Source: Winogradskyella ludwigii (GTDB lineage Bacteria > Bacteroidota > Bacteroidia > Flavobacteriales > Flavobacteriaceae). Taken from it: a stretch of DNA of 64,000 nt. Shown here one piece after another: positions 53,336-62,193 of this stretch. The notes below the pieces were generated by a model, which was not told the origin of the DNA, made no database searches, and was given only the letters and a program-made list of their open reading frames with translations. The translations under genes and the position numbers were made by a program. The DNA lies in the NCBI RefSeq assembly GCF_013403985.1, contig NZ_JABFDF010000004.1:248001-312000 (forward strand), given 5' to 3'. The number at the start of each line of letters is the position of its first letter. Within the stretch, counting starts at the first letter, position 1.

Positions 53336-54595
53336 TTACTCACCCATTGCTGCAATTAAAGCTGCAGACATTCTTTTATAAGTACCATTTTCTAATCGTG
53401 ATCTAATAGCGTCAAAAGCATCTAAAGTTTCTCTTACATCTTCTAAAGTATGCGTTGCCGTAGGAATCATTCTAAGTAAAATTAATCCTTTAGGTATTAC
53501 TGGATAAACAACAATAGAACAGAAAATTCCGTAGTTTTCACGTAAATCTCTTACTAAAGCCATAGCTTCAGGAATACTACCTTTTAAGTATACCGGAGTC
53601 ACACAACTTTGTGTTGTTCCAATATCAAAACCACGTTCTTTTAAACCTGATTGTAAAGCATCTACAATTGTCCAAAGATTCTTTTTTAATTCTGGCATTG
53701 TACGCAACATATCCAAACGTTTTAATGCACCAACAACTAGTTGCATTTGTAAGGACTTAGCGAACATTTGAGAACGTAAGTTATATTTTAAGTAATCAAT
53801 AATTTCTTGATCTGCAGCAATAAATGCTCCTGTACTTGCCATAGATTTTGCAAAGGTTGCAAAATAAACATCTATATCATCTTGTACACCTTGCTCTTCA
53901 CCGGCTCCTGCACCAGTTGCACCTAAAGTACCAAAACCGTGAGCATCATCTACGAAAAGTCTAAAGTTGAATTTTTTCTTAAGCTCAACAATTTCCTTTA
54001 AACGTCCTTGCTCACCACGCATTCCAAAAACACCTTCCGAAATCACTAAGATTCCACCTCCAGTTTGTTCTGCCATTTTTGTTGCGCGTTCAAGATTTTT
54101 CTCTAAACTTACAATGTCGTTGTGTTTATAGGTAAAACGTTTACCCATATGCAAACGTACACCATCGATAATACAAGCGTGTGCATCTACATCGTAAACA
54201 ATAATATCATCTTTAGAAACCAACGCATCAATTGTAGACACCATTCCTTGGTAACCAAAGTTTAAAAGATATGCTGCTTCTTTACTAACAAAAGCGGCAA
54301 GCTCAGTTTGTAATTGTTCGTGTAATTCTGTATGACCAGACATCATACGTGCTCCCATTGGGTAAGCAGATCCATATGCTGCACCAGCTTCTGCATCTAC
54401 TTTTCTTACTTCAGGGTGATTTGCTAAACCTAAATAATCATTTATACTCCAAGTAATAACATCTTTTCCTTGAAACTTCATTCTATTAGAAATCTCTCCT
54501 TCTAGTTTTGGAAAAACAAAATAACCTTCAGCTTGTGCTGCCCATTTTCCAAGAGGTCCTTTATCTCTATAAATCTTTTCAAATAAATCCTTCAT
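53336..54595 (-). CDS. Serine-palmitoyltransferase-like alpha-oxoamine synthase (probable cysteate acyltransferase)
   Basis: A 419-residue PLP enzyme that joins an amino acid to an acyl thioester with loss of CO2. Residues seen: stacking His139 (DVDAHACIIDG), SEGVFGMRG, FVDDAHGFG (Asp217, His219) and the PLP Lys250 in TFAKSMASTGAF; GARMMSGHTELH is the SPT-type segment. The FAKSMAST form is closer to serine palmitoyltransferases than to BioF or Kbl. In Flavobacterium the close relative is the cysteate-fatty acyltransferase needed for sulfonolipid (capnine) synthesis and efficient gliding. The cysteine-synthase-like gene upstream fits that pathway. Serine as substrate cannot be excluded. Confidence 0.83.
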   Translation of the reverse strand: MKDLFEKIYRDKGPLGKWAAQAEGYFVFPKLEGEISNRMKFQGKDVITWSINDYLGLANHPEVRKVDAEAGAAYGSAYPMGARMMSGHTELHEQLQTELAAFVSKEAAYLLNFGYQGMVSTIDALVSKDDIIVYDVDAHACIIDGVRLHMGKRFTYKHNDIVSLEKNLERATKMAEQTGGGILVISEGVFGMRGEQGRLKEIVELKKKFNFRLFVDDAHGFGTLGATGAGAGEEQGVQDDIDVYFATFAKSMASTGAFIAADQEIIDYLKYNLRSQMFAKSLQMQLVVGALKRLDMLRTMPELKKNLWTIVDALQSGLKERGFDIGTTQSCVTPVYLKGSIPEAMALVRDLRENYGIFCSIVVYPVIPKGLILLRMIPTATHTLEDVRETLDAFDAIRSRLENGTYKRMSAALIAAMGE

Positions 54596-54705
54596 GCTCG
54601 TTCTTTGCTATTAAACGCTTTTTCTATGCTTGAACCTGATAAACATTAAAAACAACCTATATAATTTCATTTTAATGCACTTAAATTCAATTTGAAAAAA
54701 AATTT

Positions 54706-54720
54706 AGCAAACAATTTGCT
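54706..54720 (-). promoter_or_regulatory. Leader hairpin, possible attenuator
   Basis: AGCAAA and TTTGCT with a three-base loop, followed on the minus strand by a run of T (54692-54699 region). It could be a weak intrinsic terminator inside the leader. Confidence 0.3.
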
Positions 54721-54843
54721 TAAACTTTATAATTCATCTCAATTAAAGATTATAAAATTATGCGTGGATCATTTAGAATTCATCTGGTTTAAGTCCATAG
54801 TACCAGCTTTCAATAATTTTTAAATTAGTCTTGTTAGTGTCCG

Positions 54844-54851
54844 CAAAATTA
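54844..54851 (-). promoter_or_regulatory. -7 promoter element for the acyltransferase gene
   Basis: CAAAATTA on the plus strand (TAATTTTG on the minus strand), exact TAnnTTTG; about 250 bases before the start codon. Confidence 0.5.
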
Positions 54852-54940
54852 AGTAATAATATTATGACGGCATAATTTATTTATTTTAACTATTCATAAG
54901 TTATAAACCGCTTTTGCACAATAAAAAACTCAAAGTTTTG

Positions 54941-54977
54941 GAAAAAAAAAGCCTACTACAAATATTGTAATAGGCTT
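54941..54977 (-). terminator. Terminator of the cysteine-synthase-like gene
   Basis: GCCTACTACAA (54951-54961) pairs with TTGTAATAGGC (54965-54975) with one mismatch; a run of nine T follows on the minus strand. Confidence 0.82.
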
Positions 54978-54994
54978 AATTTTTATGATACTTT

Positions 54995-56032
54995 TTATTT
55001 TATGTATTCGATTGTGGCTTGCACTTCTGTTTTGCTATCAAAGAAACCTTGATCTTCCATCCATTTGTCATTATAGATTTTACTCATATAACGTGATCCA
55101 TGATCTGGAAATATTACAACCACTTTATCTGTACGTTTAAACTCACCTTCTTCTTCTAGTTGTTTTATAGCTTGCATTGCTGCTCCACTTGTATAACCAA
55201 CAAAAAGACCTTCTGTATTAGAAATCTCTCTTGCTGTGTGTGCACTTTCTTCGTCAGTAACTTTTACAAACTTGTCTATAGCATCAAAGTTTGTTGCCGT
55301 AGGAATTAAGTTTTTACCTAAACCTTCAATTCTGTAAGGATAAATTTCTTTATCATCAAACTCACGCGTTTCATGATATTTCTTTAATACAGAACCATAA
55401 GCATCCACTCCAATAACTTTGACATCTGGATTTTGTTCTTTTAGATATTTAGATATTCCCGAAATGGTTCCACCTGTTCCGCTGCAAGCTATTAAATGTG
55501 TGATTTCACCACTTGTCTGCTCCCAAATTTCTGGACCAGTAGAATTGTAATGCGCATCAACGTTTAATTGATTAAAATATTGATTAATATAAATAGAACC
55601 TTTATTCTCTTCGTGTAAGCGTTTTGCTACTTCATAATAAGAACGCGGATCATCTGCTTTAACGTGCGCAGGACAAACGTAAACCTTAGCTCCCATAGAC
55701 TTTAACATGTCTATTTTATCTGCTGAAGATTTTGAGCTTACTGCTAAAATGCACTCGTAACCTTTAATGATACTTACCATAGCAATGCTAAAACCTGTAT
55801 TACCTGAAGTGGTTTCTATAATGGTATCACCTGGAGATAAAATTCCTTGACGCTCTGCTTCTTCTATAATATGTAACGCAATTCTATCTTTAGAAGAATG
55901 ACCGGGATTAAAAGCTTCAACTTTAGCATAGAAATCGCCATTGAAGTCTGCAGTTATTCTATTTAATTTGATTAGGGGAGTGTTACCTACTAATTGTAAC
56001 ACGTTATCAAATACATTTTTGTTGTTGTTCAT
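54995..56032 (-). CDS. Cysteine-synthase-like PLP enzyme (possible cysteate synthase)
   Basis: A 345-residue PLP enzyme of the cysteine synthase/cystathionine beta-synthase fold. The start at ATG 56032 is chosen; a 20-residue in-frame extension overlaps the -7 box at 56081. PLP Lys48 is in PGHSSKDR (where cysteine synthases usually have a SVKDR core), followed by [18 protein letters not shown] and [10 protein letters not shown]. The altered substrate region suggests a substrate other than O-acetylserine; next to an SPT-like gene it may make L-cysteate for sulfonolipids, but cysteine synthesis remains possible. Confidence 0.78.
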   Translation of the reverse strand: MNNNKNVFDNVLQLVGNTPLIKLNRITADFNGDFYAKVEAFNPGHSSKDRIALHIIEEAERQGILSPGDTIIETTSGNTGFSIAMVSIIKGYECILAVSSKSSADKIDMLKSMGAKVYVCPAHVKADDPRSYYEVAKRLHEENKGSIYINQYFNQLNVDAHYNSTGPEIWEQTSGEITHLIACSGTGGTISGISKYLKEQNPDVKVIGVDAYGSVLKKYHETREFDDKEIYPYRIEGLGKNLIPTATNFDAIDKFVKVTDEESAHTAREISNTEGLFVGYTSGAAMQAIKQLEEEGEFKRTDKVVVIFPDHGSRYMSKIYNDKWMEDQGFFDSKTEVQATIEYIK

Positions 56033-56080
56033 AAATAAAATTTTTCGGTAGTCGTTATTTATTAGACACCTAAAACCTCG

Positions 56081-56088
56081 CAAAGGTA
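56081..56088 (-). promoter_or_regulatory. -7 promoter element for the cysteine-synthase-like gene
   Basis: CAAAGGTA on the plus strand (TACCTTTG on the minus strand), exact TAnnTTTG, 48 bases before the ATG. Confidence 0.6.
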
Positions 56089-56102
56089 ACATTTTTTTCT
56101 AA

Positions 56103-58166
56103 TTAACGAGAAATCCCTTCCAGGTCAAGTAAAAACGCGAACTCTTCTGCGTCTTCTTTTAAGCTTTCAAAACGACCAGAAGCACCACCATGACCAGCAT
56201 CCATATTTGTTTTTAAATACAATTGATTATTATCCGTTTTCATATCTCTTAACTTGGCTACCCATTTTGCAGGCTCCCAATATTGTACTTGAGAATCATG
56301 AAGTCCTGTTGTAATTAACATATTAGGATATGCTTTAGCTTCAACATTATCATAAGGTGAATATGATTTTATATAATCATAGTAGAGTTTATCATTAGGA
56401 TTTCCCCACTCATCATATTCTCCTGTGGTTAAGGGTATAGAATCGTCTAACATGGTAGTTATTACATCTACAAAAGGAACTGCTGCTATAATGCCATTAT
56501 ATAATTCTGGTGCCTCGTTAATTATAGCTCCCATTAATAAACCTCCTGCACTGCCTCCCATAGCATATAAATGCTGAGATGACGTATATCTTTCTTTAAT
56601 TAAATGAACCGAACATGCTATAAAATCTGAAAACGTATTTTTCTTATTTAATAATTTTCCATCTTCGTACCAATCGCGCCCTAAATATTCTCCTCCTCTA
56701 ATATGTGTGATTACATAAATAAACCCACGATCTAACAAACTTAATCTTATTGTTGAAAAATAAGGGTCTATAGTAGAGCCATAACTCCCGTAAGCATATT
56801 GTAATAATGGATTTGAACCATCTTTTTTAATACCTTTTTTATAAATCACAGACATTGGAATCTTTGTTCCATCTTCTGCAGTTGCCCAAATACGTTCAGA
56901 AACGTAATTATCCTTGTCAAAATTGGCATCTAAAACTTCTTGTTCTTTTAAAACCGTCTTAGATTTTGTTCGCATATTAAATTCAATAACAGAAGACGGA
57001 GTGGTCATAGCATTGTAACCATATCGTAATATTTCTGTATCAAAATCTACATTTGTACCTGTGTAAGCTGTATAGGTTTCGTTATCAAAAGGCAAATAAT
57101 AATCCTCGCTTCCATCCCAACGTTTAATCCTTATTTCATTTAAACCATTGCTACGTTCACTAATAACTAAATAGTTTTTAAAAATATCAATCCCTTCTAG
57201 TAATACATCACTTCTATGTGCAATAACTTCTCGCCAATTGTCAACGCTAGTTTCAGACTCTGGCGTCTTCATTAACTTAAAGTTGGTGGCTTTGTCTTTA
57301 TTGGTAAGTATATAAAAATGATCGTCATAATGCGATATACTATATTCTAATCCTCTAAGTCTTGGCTGAAAAACCTGAAACTTACCTTCTGGATTATTGG
57401 CATCAAGAATATGGTATTCATTAGTTAACGTGCTATAACAAGCAATAATGATATATTTTCTAGATTTTGATTTATAAACAGCTGCACCAAACGTATCATC
57501 TCCTTCTTCAAAAACAAGTTCGTCTTCAGAATTATCTCCCAAGCGATGCTTAAAAATTTGAAAGGCTCTTAGTGTAACCTCATCTTTTTTGGTGTAAAAT
57601 AAGGTTTCATTATCGTTTGCCCAACTTGAAGATCCTGTTGTACTTTCTATTTTATCTAAAGCGACTTCATGAGTATTTAAGTTTTTAACATGAATGGTAT
57701 AATTCCGTCTACCTGAATTATCAATTCCATAGGATACCAAATTATTATCAGGACTAATACTAATACCTGCTAATTTAAAATAGGATTCTCCCTCTGCCAT
57801 AACATTACAGTCAAATAATAATTCTTCAGGATTATCTAAGCTGTCTTTTTTACGTGTATAAATAGGATAATCTTTTCCTTTTTCAAATTTAGTAATGTAC
57901 CAATAACCATTATATTTATAAGGTACTGAAGAATCATCTTCTTTAATTCGGGCTTTCATTTCTTCAAACAAATCTGACTGAAAATCCTTTGTATGTGCCA
58001 TTTTGGTATCACAATACTCATTTTCCGCATTGAGATAATTAATAACTTCAGGATGTTCTCTGTCTTTCATCCAAAAATAATTATCAATTCGCACGTCTCC
58101 ATGCTTTTCTAATTGATGTGGTATTTTTTTTGCTATAGGTGGATTGGCGCTTGAATTCTTGGTCAT
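56103..58166 (-). CDS. ptrB: S9-family oligopeptidase (oligopeptidase B-like)
   Basis: A 687-residue cytosolic prolyl-oligopeptidase-fold peptidase: N-terminal beta-propeller (about 70-420) and C-terminal hydrolase domain with the triad Ser539 (GGSAGG), Asp624 (HDSQVQYWEP) and His659 (DAGHGG). PPIAKKIPHQLEKHGDVRIDNYFWMKDREHPEV at the start is typical of oligopeptidase B, which cuts short peptides after basic residues. Single gene, convergent to none, divergent from the YbaB gene. Confidence 0.9.
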   Translation of the reverse strand: MTKNSSANPPIAKKIPHQLEKHGDVRIDNYFWMKDREHPEVINYLNAENEYCDTKMAHTKDFQSDLFEEMKARIKEDDSSVPYKYNGYWYITKFEKGKDYPIYTRKKDSLDNPEELLFDCNVMAEGESYFKLAGISISPDNNLVSYGIDNSGRRNYTIHVKNLNTHEVALDKIESTTGSSSWANDNETLFYTKKDEVTLRAFQIFKHRLGDNSEDELVFEEGDDTFGAAVYKSKSRKYIIIACYSTLTNEYHILDANNPEGKFQVFQPRLRGLEYSISHYDDHFYILTNKDKATNFKLMKTPESETSVDNWREVIAHRSDVLLEGIDIFKNYLVISERSNGLNEIRIKRWDGSEDYYLPFDNETYTAYTGTNVDFDTEILRYGYNAMTTPSSVIEFNMRTKSKTVLKEQEVLDANFDKDNYVSERIWATAEDGTKIPMSVIYKKGIKKDGSNPLLQYAYGSYGSTIDPYFSTIRLSLLDRGFIYVITHIRGGEYLGRDWYEDGKLLNKKNTFSDFIACSVHLIKERYTSSQHLYAMGGSAGGLLMGAIINEAPELYNGIIAAVPFVDVITTMLDDSIPLTTGEYDEWGNPNDKLYYDYIKSYSPYDNVEAKAYPNMLITTGLHDSQVQYWEPAKWVAKLRDMKTDNNQLYLKTNMDAGHGGASGRFESLKEDAEEFAFLLDLEGISR

Positions 58167-58246
58167 GTGTTTTTATGAAAATTTTTCGTCTAATAAGTCG
58201 CGCAATTTACTAATTTTACGTCGTATTAATTTAAAAGAAAAAGAAT

Positions 58247-58567
58247 ATGTTTGGAGATATGATGGGAATGATGGGCAAAATTAAAGAAGCTCAAAAGAAA
58301 GTTGAAGCTACAAAAGAGCGTCTACATACCGTTTTAATTGACGAAGCAAGTACAGATAATAAACTAAAAGTAACTATCACAGCCAATAGAACCATAAAAT
58401 CTATTGACATTGCAGACGAATTACTTGAAGACAAAGATATGTTAGAAGATTATTTAATTCTTACACTAAACAAAGCCATAGAAAAAGCAACCAATATTCA
58501 TGAAACAGAAGTTGCCGCTGTTGCTAAAGAAGGCATGCCAAGTATTCCTGGTATGGATATGTTTTAA
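58247..58567 (+). CDS. ybaB: YbaB/EbfC nucleoid-associated protein
   Basis: A 106-residue DNA-binding protein of the YbaB/EbfC family with the N-terminal [22 protein letters not shown] helix and the family strands. It binds and organises DNA as a dimer. It overlaps the end of the threonine aldolase gene by 4 bases (convergent). No recR or dnaX gene is next to it, unlike in many Proteobacteria. Confidence 0.9.
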   Translation: MFGDMMGMMGKIKEAQKKVEATKERLHTVLIDEASTDNKLKVTITANRTIKSIDIADELLEDKDMLEDYLILTLNKAIEKATNIHETEVAAVAKEGMPSIPGMDMF

Positions 58568-59580
58568 ATAGATTTTAACTCTTGTAAAAGTTGGTCGTGC
58601 ATTTGGTCTGTATAGTCTAAATGCGTGACCATTCTTAATTTATGACTTCCCATGCCTATAATATGAATATTCTTTTCTGTTAAAGTATTCAAGAATTGCG
58701 CTTCATCTACATCATCATTCAATTCAAAAATTACAATGTTGGTTTCAATAGGTTCTACTTTTTTAATGATGGATAATCTACTTAACTCCTCTCCTATTTC
58801 TTTCGCTCTTTTATGATCTTCTGCAAGTCGTTCTATATTATTTTCTAATGCGAATAAACCAGCTGCAGCTAAATAACCAACTTGTCGCATATTGCCACCA
58901 AAGAGTTTTCTTAAGCTTAAAGATTTTTTCATAATCTCCTCATCGCCAATCAAAACAGAACCAATTGGGCAACCTAAACCTTTGCTTAAACAAACAGAAA
59001 TCGTATCGAAGGTATTTCCATATTGCAACGTTGTTTCATTCTTTGCTACCATTGCATTCCATAAGCGTGCTCCATCTAAATGAAAACCTAAGTTATTGGT
59101 TTTACAAACCTCTTTTACGTTTTGAAGTTCATTAAAATCCCAACAAGCTCCTCCACCTTTATTAGTTGTATTTTCAACCTCAACTAAACTGGTTTGACTG
59201 TAATAATATTCTGAAGGACTAATCGCTTCTTTTACTTGTGCTGCTGTAAACATACCTCGATTACCATCTAAAAGTTTACAAGTTGCACCACTGTGAAATG
59301 CAACTCCTCCAACTTCATAATTATAAATATGTGCGTATTTATCACAAATTACCTGCTCGCCTGGATTGGTGTGTAACTTTATCGCAATCTGATTCGCCAT
59401 ACTACCAGAAGGAAAAAATAAGGCTTTTTCTTTACCGAACATTTTAGCTAACCGTTCTTCTAATTCATTAACGGTAGGATCTTCTCTAAAAACATCATCT
59501 CCAACTTGTGCAGACAACATAGCATCTAACATGCCTTTTGATGGTTTTGTAACGGTATCACTTCTTAAGTCTATTATCAT
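58564..59580 (-). CDS. ltaE: Low-specificity threonine aldolase
   Basis: A 338-residue PLP enzyme that splits L-threonine (or allo-threonine) to glycine and acetaldehyde. Visible: [12 protein letters not shown] at the start, [20 protein letters not shown] (Asp169, Arg172) and PLP Lys200 in [12 protein letters not shown]. Start codon is supported by the N-terminal family motif. The upstream 108 bases contain a palindrome (59587-59604) and a short repeat candidate. Confidence 0.9.
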   Translation of the reverse strand: MIIDLRSDTVTKPSKGMLDAMLSAQVGDDVFREDPTVNELEERLAKMFGKEKALFFPSGSMANQIAIKLHTNPGEQVICDKYAHIYNYEVGGVAFHSGATCKLLDGNRGMFTAAQVKEAISPSEYYYSQTSLVEVENTTNKGGGACWDFNELQNVKEVCKTNNLGFHLDGARLWNAMVAKNETTLQYGNTFDTISVCLSKGLGCPIGSVLIGDEEIMKKSLSLRKLFGGNMRQVGYLAAAGLFALENNIERLAEDHKRAKEIGEELSRLSIIKKVEPIETNIVIFELNDDVDEAQFLNTLTEKNIHIIGMGSHKLRMVTHLDYTDQMHDQLLQELKSI

Positions 59581-59586
59581 ATATAT

Positions 59587-59604
59587 TTCCCATGAAAATG
59601 GGAA
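59587..59604. repeat. Perfect palindrome in the threonine aldolase leader
   Basis: TTCCCAT (59587-59593), GAAA loop, ATGGGAA (59598-59604), followed on the plus strand by CTTTTTT. On the minus strand it sits directly before the start codon, where it could affect translation. Confidence 0.5.
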
Positions 59605-59650
59605 TCTTTTTTAGTTAAACATTTTTTTTAATAGGTTTTGACTTTAATTT

Positions 59651-59673
59651 ATCTTGAGCGTAGCCGAAAGATT
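59651..59673. repeat. Short REP-like sequence
   Basis: ATCTTGAGCGTAGCCGAAAG with end inverted pair ATCTT/AAGAT. From memory, close variants (TTGAGCGTAGTCGAA) are scattered in flavobacterial intergenic regions. A single copy here. Confidence 0.4.
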
Positions 59674-59688
59674 CTACCAACATAGAGT

Positions 59689-62091
59689 TCAATTTAAACT
59701 ATAATTACAGATATCATTGCCTATTGGAGAACCATCTGGTATTTTTGGAGCACTTTCTAGTTTGAATTTTTCTGGATGTTCGTAAAATTCTTTAATCATA
59801 ATTCCATATTGCATATTCATGGTTTCAAGATTTAAAAATTGTCTTGCTAAATGAGATATGGTTTTATTAGCAATGGCTTTAGTTTGAAAATAACTTTCAT
59901 CATTTGTCGCTAAATTCATAAGATACTTTAAAACATTGGCATTAATTTGATGTTGTATTTCTACTAAATAAGAATCTATATACTTCTTCTCAAATGAGTT
60001 TTTCAATAGTTCATCTATAACATCTTGTAAACTTAATTGATGCTCATCCAAACTTTTCTGTAGCACTAAACGGTTAGCTCGTTGTGGATGCAATAAAAAC
60101 TTCAAAGTCATATCACTAGCCGTATTTGCAGCACTAAAAGGATCAAAAGCAACTCCTGTTTTCCCTCTAAAGGATTCTCTAGAACGCTTGTAACCAAATG
60201 CTCGTGGAGGAAACAATTCTAATTTATCTTTAGGTATTGCTAAATTTTCTGCTTCTAACGTTTTAATTATAGCATCTAAAGTTTGTCTTTGAATAGCTCC
60301 ATCAACAGATTTAGACGTTAATTGCTCACCTCCTTTTACAGCATAGTTATAATCTAAACCACCAATAACCTTTGTTGCCGCTTCTACCTGAAAACGATGA
60401 TAAAAATAAAGAGGCACAAATACATCTTCTAAAACAGAATATGGTTGGTAGGACTTTATATTATCTACCGAAAAATTAGAAATAGCTTCTTTTCGTAGTT
60501 CTAAAATAGCATTCAAACCTTCTGTTGGTGTATTTCCGTTATCCCATAAATGTGCTAATGCATGTGCGCCACCAGTCGCTCTGGCATCAGAATCAGTAAT
60601 AAAACGTAAACCGTCGTTTTGTGCTTTTTTCAAGATACTATGTAAGGCATCTTCCTCGTTAGTCTTTTTATCAAATTCAGAATAACTATAAGCCACTGTT
60701 ACTTTATCCCAATCACCAATTCCTGTGGCATAGGCATTACTAAAATCAATTTCACCATCTTTTAAAGTTACCTGAGGATGTGGATAATCCATCACAGAAG
60801 CTCTATTATTTGTACTTGCTGCAAAATTATGCGCAAACCCTATGGTATGTCCAACTTCATGAGCACTCAACTGTCTAATTCTTGCTAAAGCCATATCTAA
60901 CATAGGCTGATAATTATCATCACGTTCTGCAAACGGCTTGTTCATTAAAGCTTGCGCAATAAGAAAATCTTGACGAATACGTAAGCTTCCTAAACTCACA
61001 TGCCCTTTAATAATTTCTCCCGTTCTTGGATCTACAACACTAGCGCCATAACTCCAACCTCTTGTACTTCTATGAACCCATTGAATTACATTATAGCGAC
61101 AATCCATAGGATCTGCGTCTTTAGGTAATAATTTCACCTGAAATGCATCTTTAAACCCAATCGCTTCATAAGCTTCGTTCCACCATCGTCCTCCTTCTAA
61201 CAAAGCAGAACGCACAGGCTCTGGTGTGCCAGGATCTAAATAATATATAATAGGCTCTTTGGCTTCACTCATTTTAGATTTAGGATTTTTCTTTTCTAAA
61301 CGATGACGAATAATGAATCGTTTCGTAATATCTTCTTCTATTGGCGCAGCATAATCCATATAAGACATCGAAATAGCTCCACTGCGTGTATCAAAAACCC
61401 TTGGTGTATATTTATTATCTGGTAATTTAATAAACGAATGATGCTGAACAAGACTAACTAAAGAAGCTGTTGGTGCAACACTGCGTAAATTTTTACCTGT
61501 TGGTTCACCTTTAAAGGTTAATAAAGCTTCAAACTCTACATTTTTAGGAAATGCTTTGGTGCGCTCTAAGGATAATGCGCTTTTTGAAATATCTAATTTA
61601 TAAGTTCCCTCTTTTTTTCTTTTTAATCGGTTGGCAACTCCATGTGCATCTTGCATTAAAAAAGGAGTAAAATCAATGATATAATATCCACCTTTATTAG
61701 ACACAATTTTAAACCCAAATAATACGGACTTTGCAAAGGCTTGCTCAATACTCTTCTTTTCTAATGTATTATCTGTATTAGCACGATATTTTAAATTGGG
61801 CTGTATAAGTAATAATTTGTTTCCCGCTTTTTCAAAATAAACGACACGCTCACTTCCTAACTGACCTCTATCTAAACCAATGTCATTACTTCCAATACCA
61901 GACGCCAAAGAATTCACGTAGAGAAATTCATTATTAAGTTTTTCAACTTTAAGATAGATTTTATCTGTACTTTCCTCATAATAAAAGTCAAAATAACCAT
62001 CGTACGTCTTTAACTCTTTATTATCTAGAATCTGAGCTTGAAACTGAAAACTTATAAAAATGAAACCCAACAGAACATATATTTTTTTCAT
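59689..62091 (-). CDS. Large metzincin-type zinc metalloprotease
   Basis: A protein of about 800 residues. The start at ATG 62091 (MKKIYVLLGFIF) gives a signal peptide ending FQAQ. The central domain has the metzincin motif HEVGHTIGFAH (His411, Glu412, His415 and His421 in this numbering). The N-terminal DUF5117-like part has YDGYFDFYYEESTDKIYL, and the C-terminal DUF4953-like part continues to the end. Function in peptide degradation is inferred. No T9SS C-terminal domain is visible. It is transcribed from a TAATTTTG box. Confidence 0.88.
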   Translation of the reverse strand: MKKIYVLLGFIFISFQFQAQILDNKELKTYDGYFDFYYEESTDKIYLKVEKLNNEFLYVNSLASGIGSNDIGLDRGQLGSERVVYFEKAGNKLLLIQPNLKYRANTDNTLEKKSIEQAFAKSVLFGFKIVSNKGGYYIIDFTPFLMQDAHGVANRLKRKKEGTYKLDISKSALSLERTKAFPKNVEFEALLTFKGEPTGKNLRSVAPTASLVSLVQHHSFIKLPDNKYTPRVFDTRSGAISMSYMDYAAPIEEDITKRFIIRHRLEKKNPKSKMSEAKEPIIYYLDPGTPEPVRSALLEGGRWWNEAYEAIGFKDAFQVKLLPKDADPMDCRYNVIQWVHRSTRGWSYGASVVDPRTGEIIKGHVSLGSLRIRQDFLIAQALMNKPFAERDDNYQPMLDMALARIRQLSAHEVGHTIGFAHNFAASTNNRASVMDYPHPQVTLKDGEIDFSNAYATGIGDWDKVTVAYSYSEFDKKTNEEDALHSILKKAQNDGLRFITDSDARATGGAHALAHLWDNGNTPTEGLNAILELRKEAISNFSVDNIKSYQPYSVLEDVFVPLYFYHRFQVEAATKVIGGLDYNYAVKGGEQLTSKSVDGAIQRQTLDAIIKTLEAENLAIPKDKLELFPPRAFGYKRSRESFRGKTGVAFDPFSAANTASDMTLKFLLHPQRANRLVLQKSLDEHQLSLQDVIDELLKNSFEKKYIDSYLVEIQHQINANVLKYLMNLATNDESYFQTKAIANKTISHLARQFLNLETMNMQYGIMIKEFYEHPEKFKLESAPKIPDGSPIGNDICNYSLN

Positions 62092-62138
62092 AATCAAATA
62101 TTGAAACATAAAACTACGGAATTTCTAAAAAACCGATT

Positions 62139-62146
62139 CAAAATTA
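62139..62146 (-). promoter_or_regulatory. -7 promoter element for the metalloprotease gene
   Basis: CAAAATTA on the plus strand (TAATTTTG on the minus strand), exact TAnnTTTG, 47 bases before the chosen start. Confidence 0.55.
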
Positions 62147-62167
62147 TGGCACTTTAAATCCACATCT

Positions 62168-62175
62168 TATATTTG
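62168..62175 (+). promoter_or_regulatory. -7 promoter element for prfB
   Basis: TATATTTG, exact TAnnTTTG, 18 bases before the ATG at 62194; back to back with the minus-strand box at 62139. Confidence 0.6.
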
Positions 62176-62193
62176 TAGCAAATACAATTAGTT

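Larger units (their letters stand above)
54596..54994. other. Long intergenic leader of the acyltransferase gene
   Basis: A 399-base AT-rich gap. It holds, from right to left, the terminator of the cysteine-synthase-like gene (54941-54977), a -7 box (54844-54851), and a small hairpin at 54706-54720 with a T-rich run on the minus strand. From the -7 box to the start is about 240 bases of untranslated leader. No other conserved structure is visible. Confidence 0.5.
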
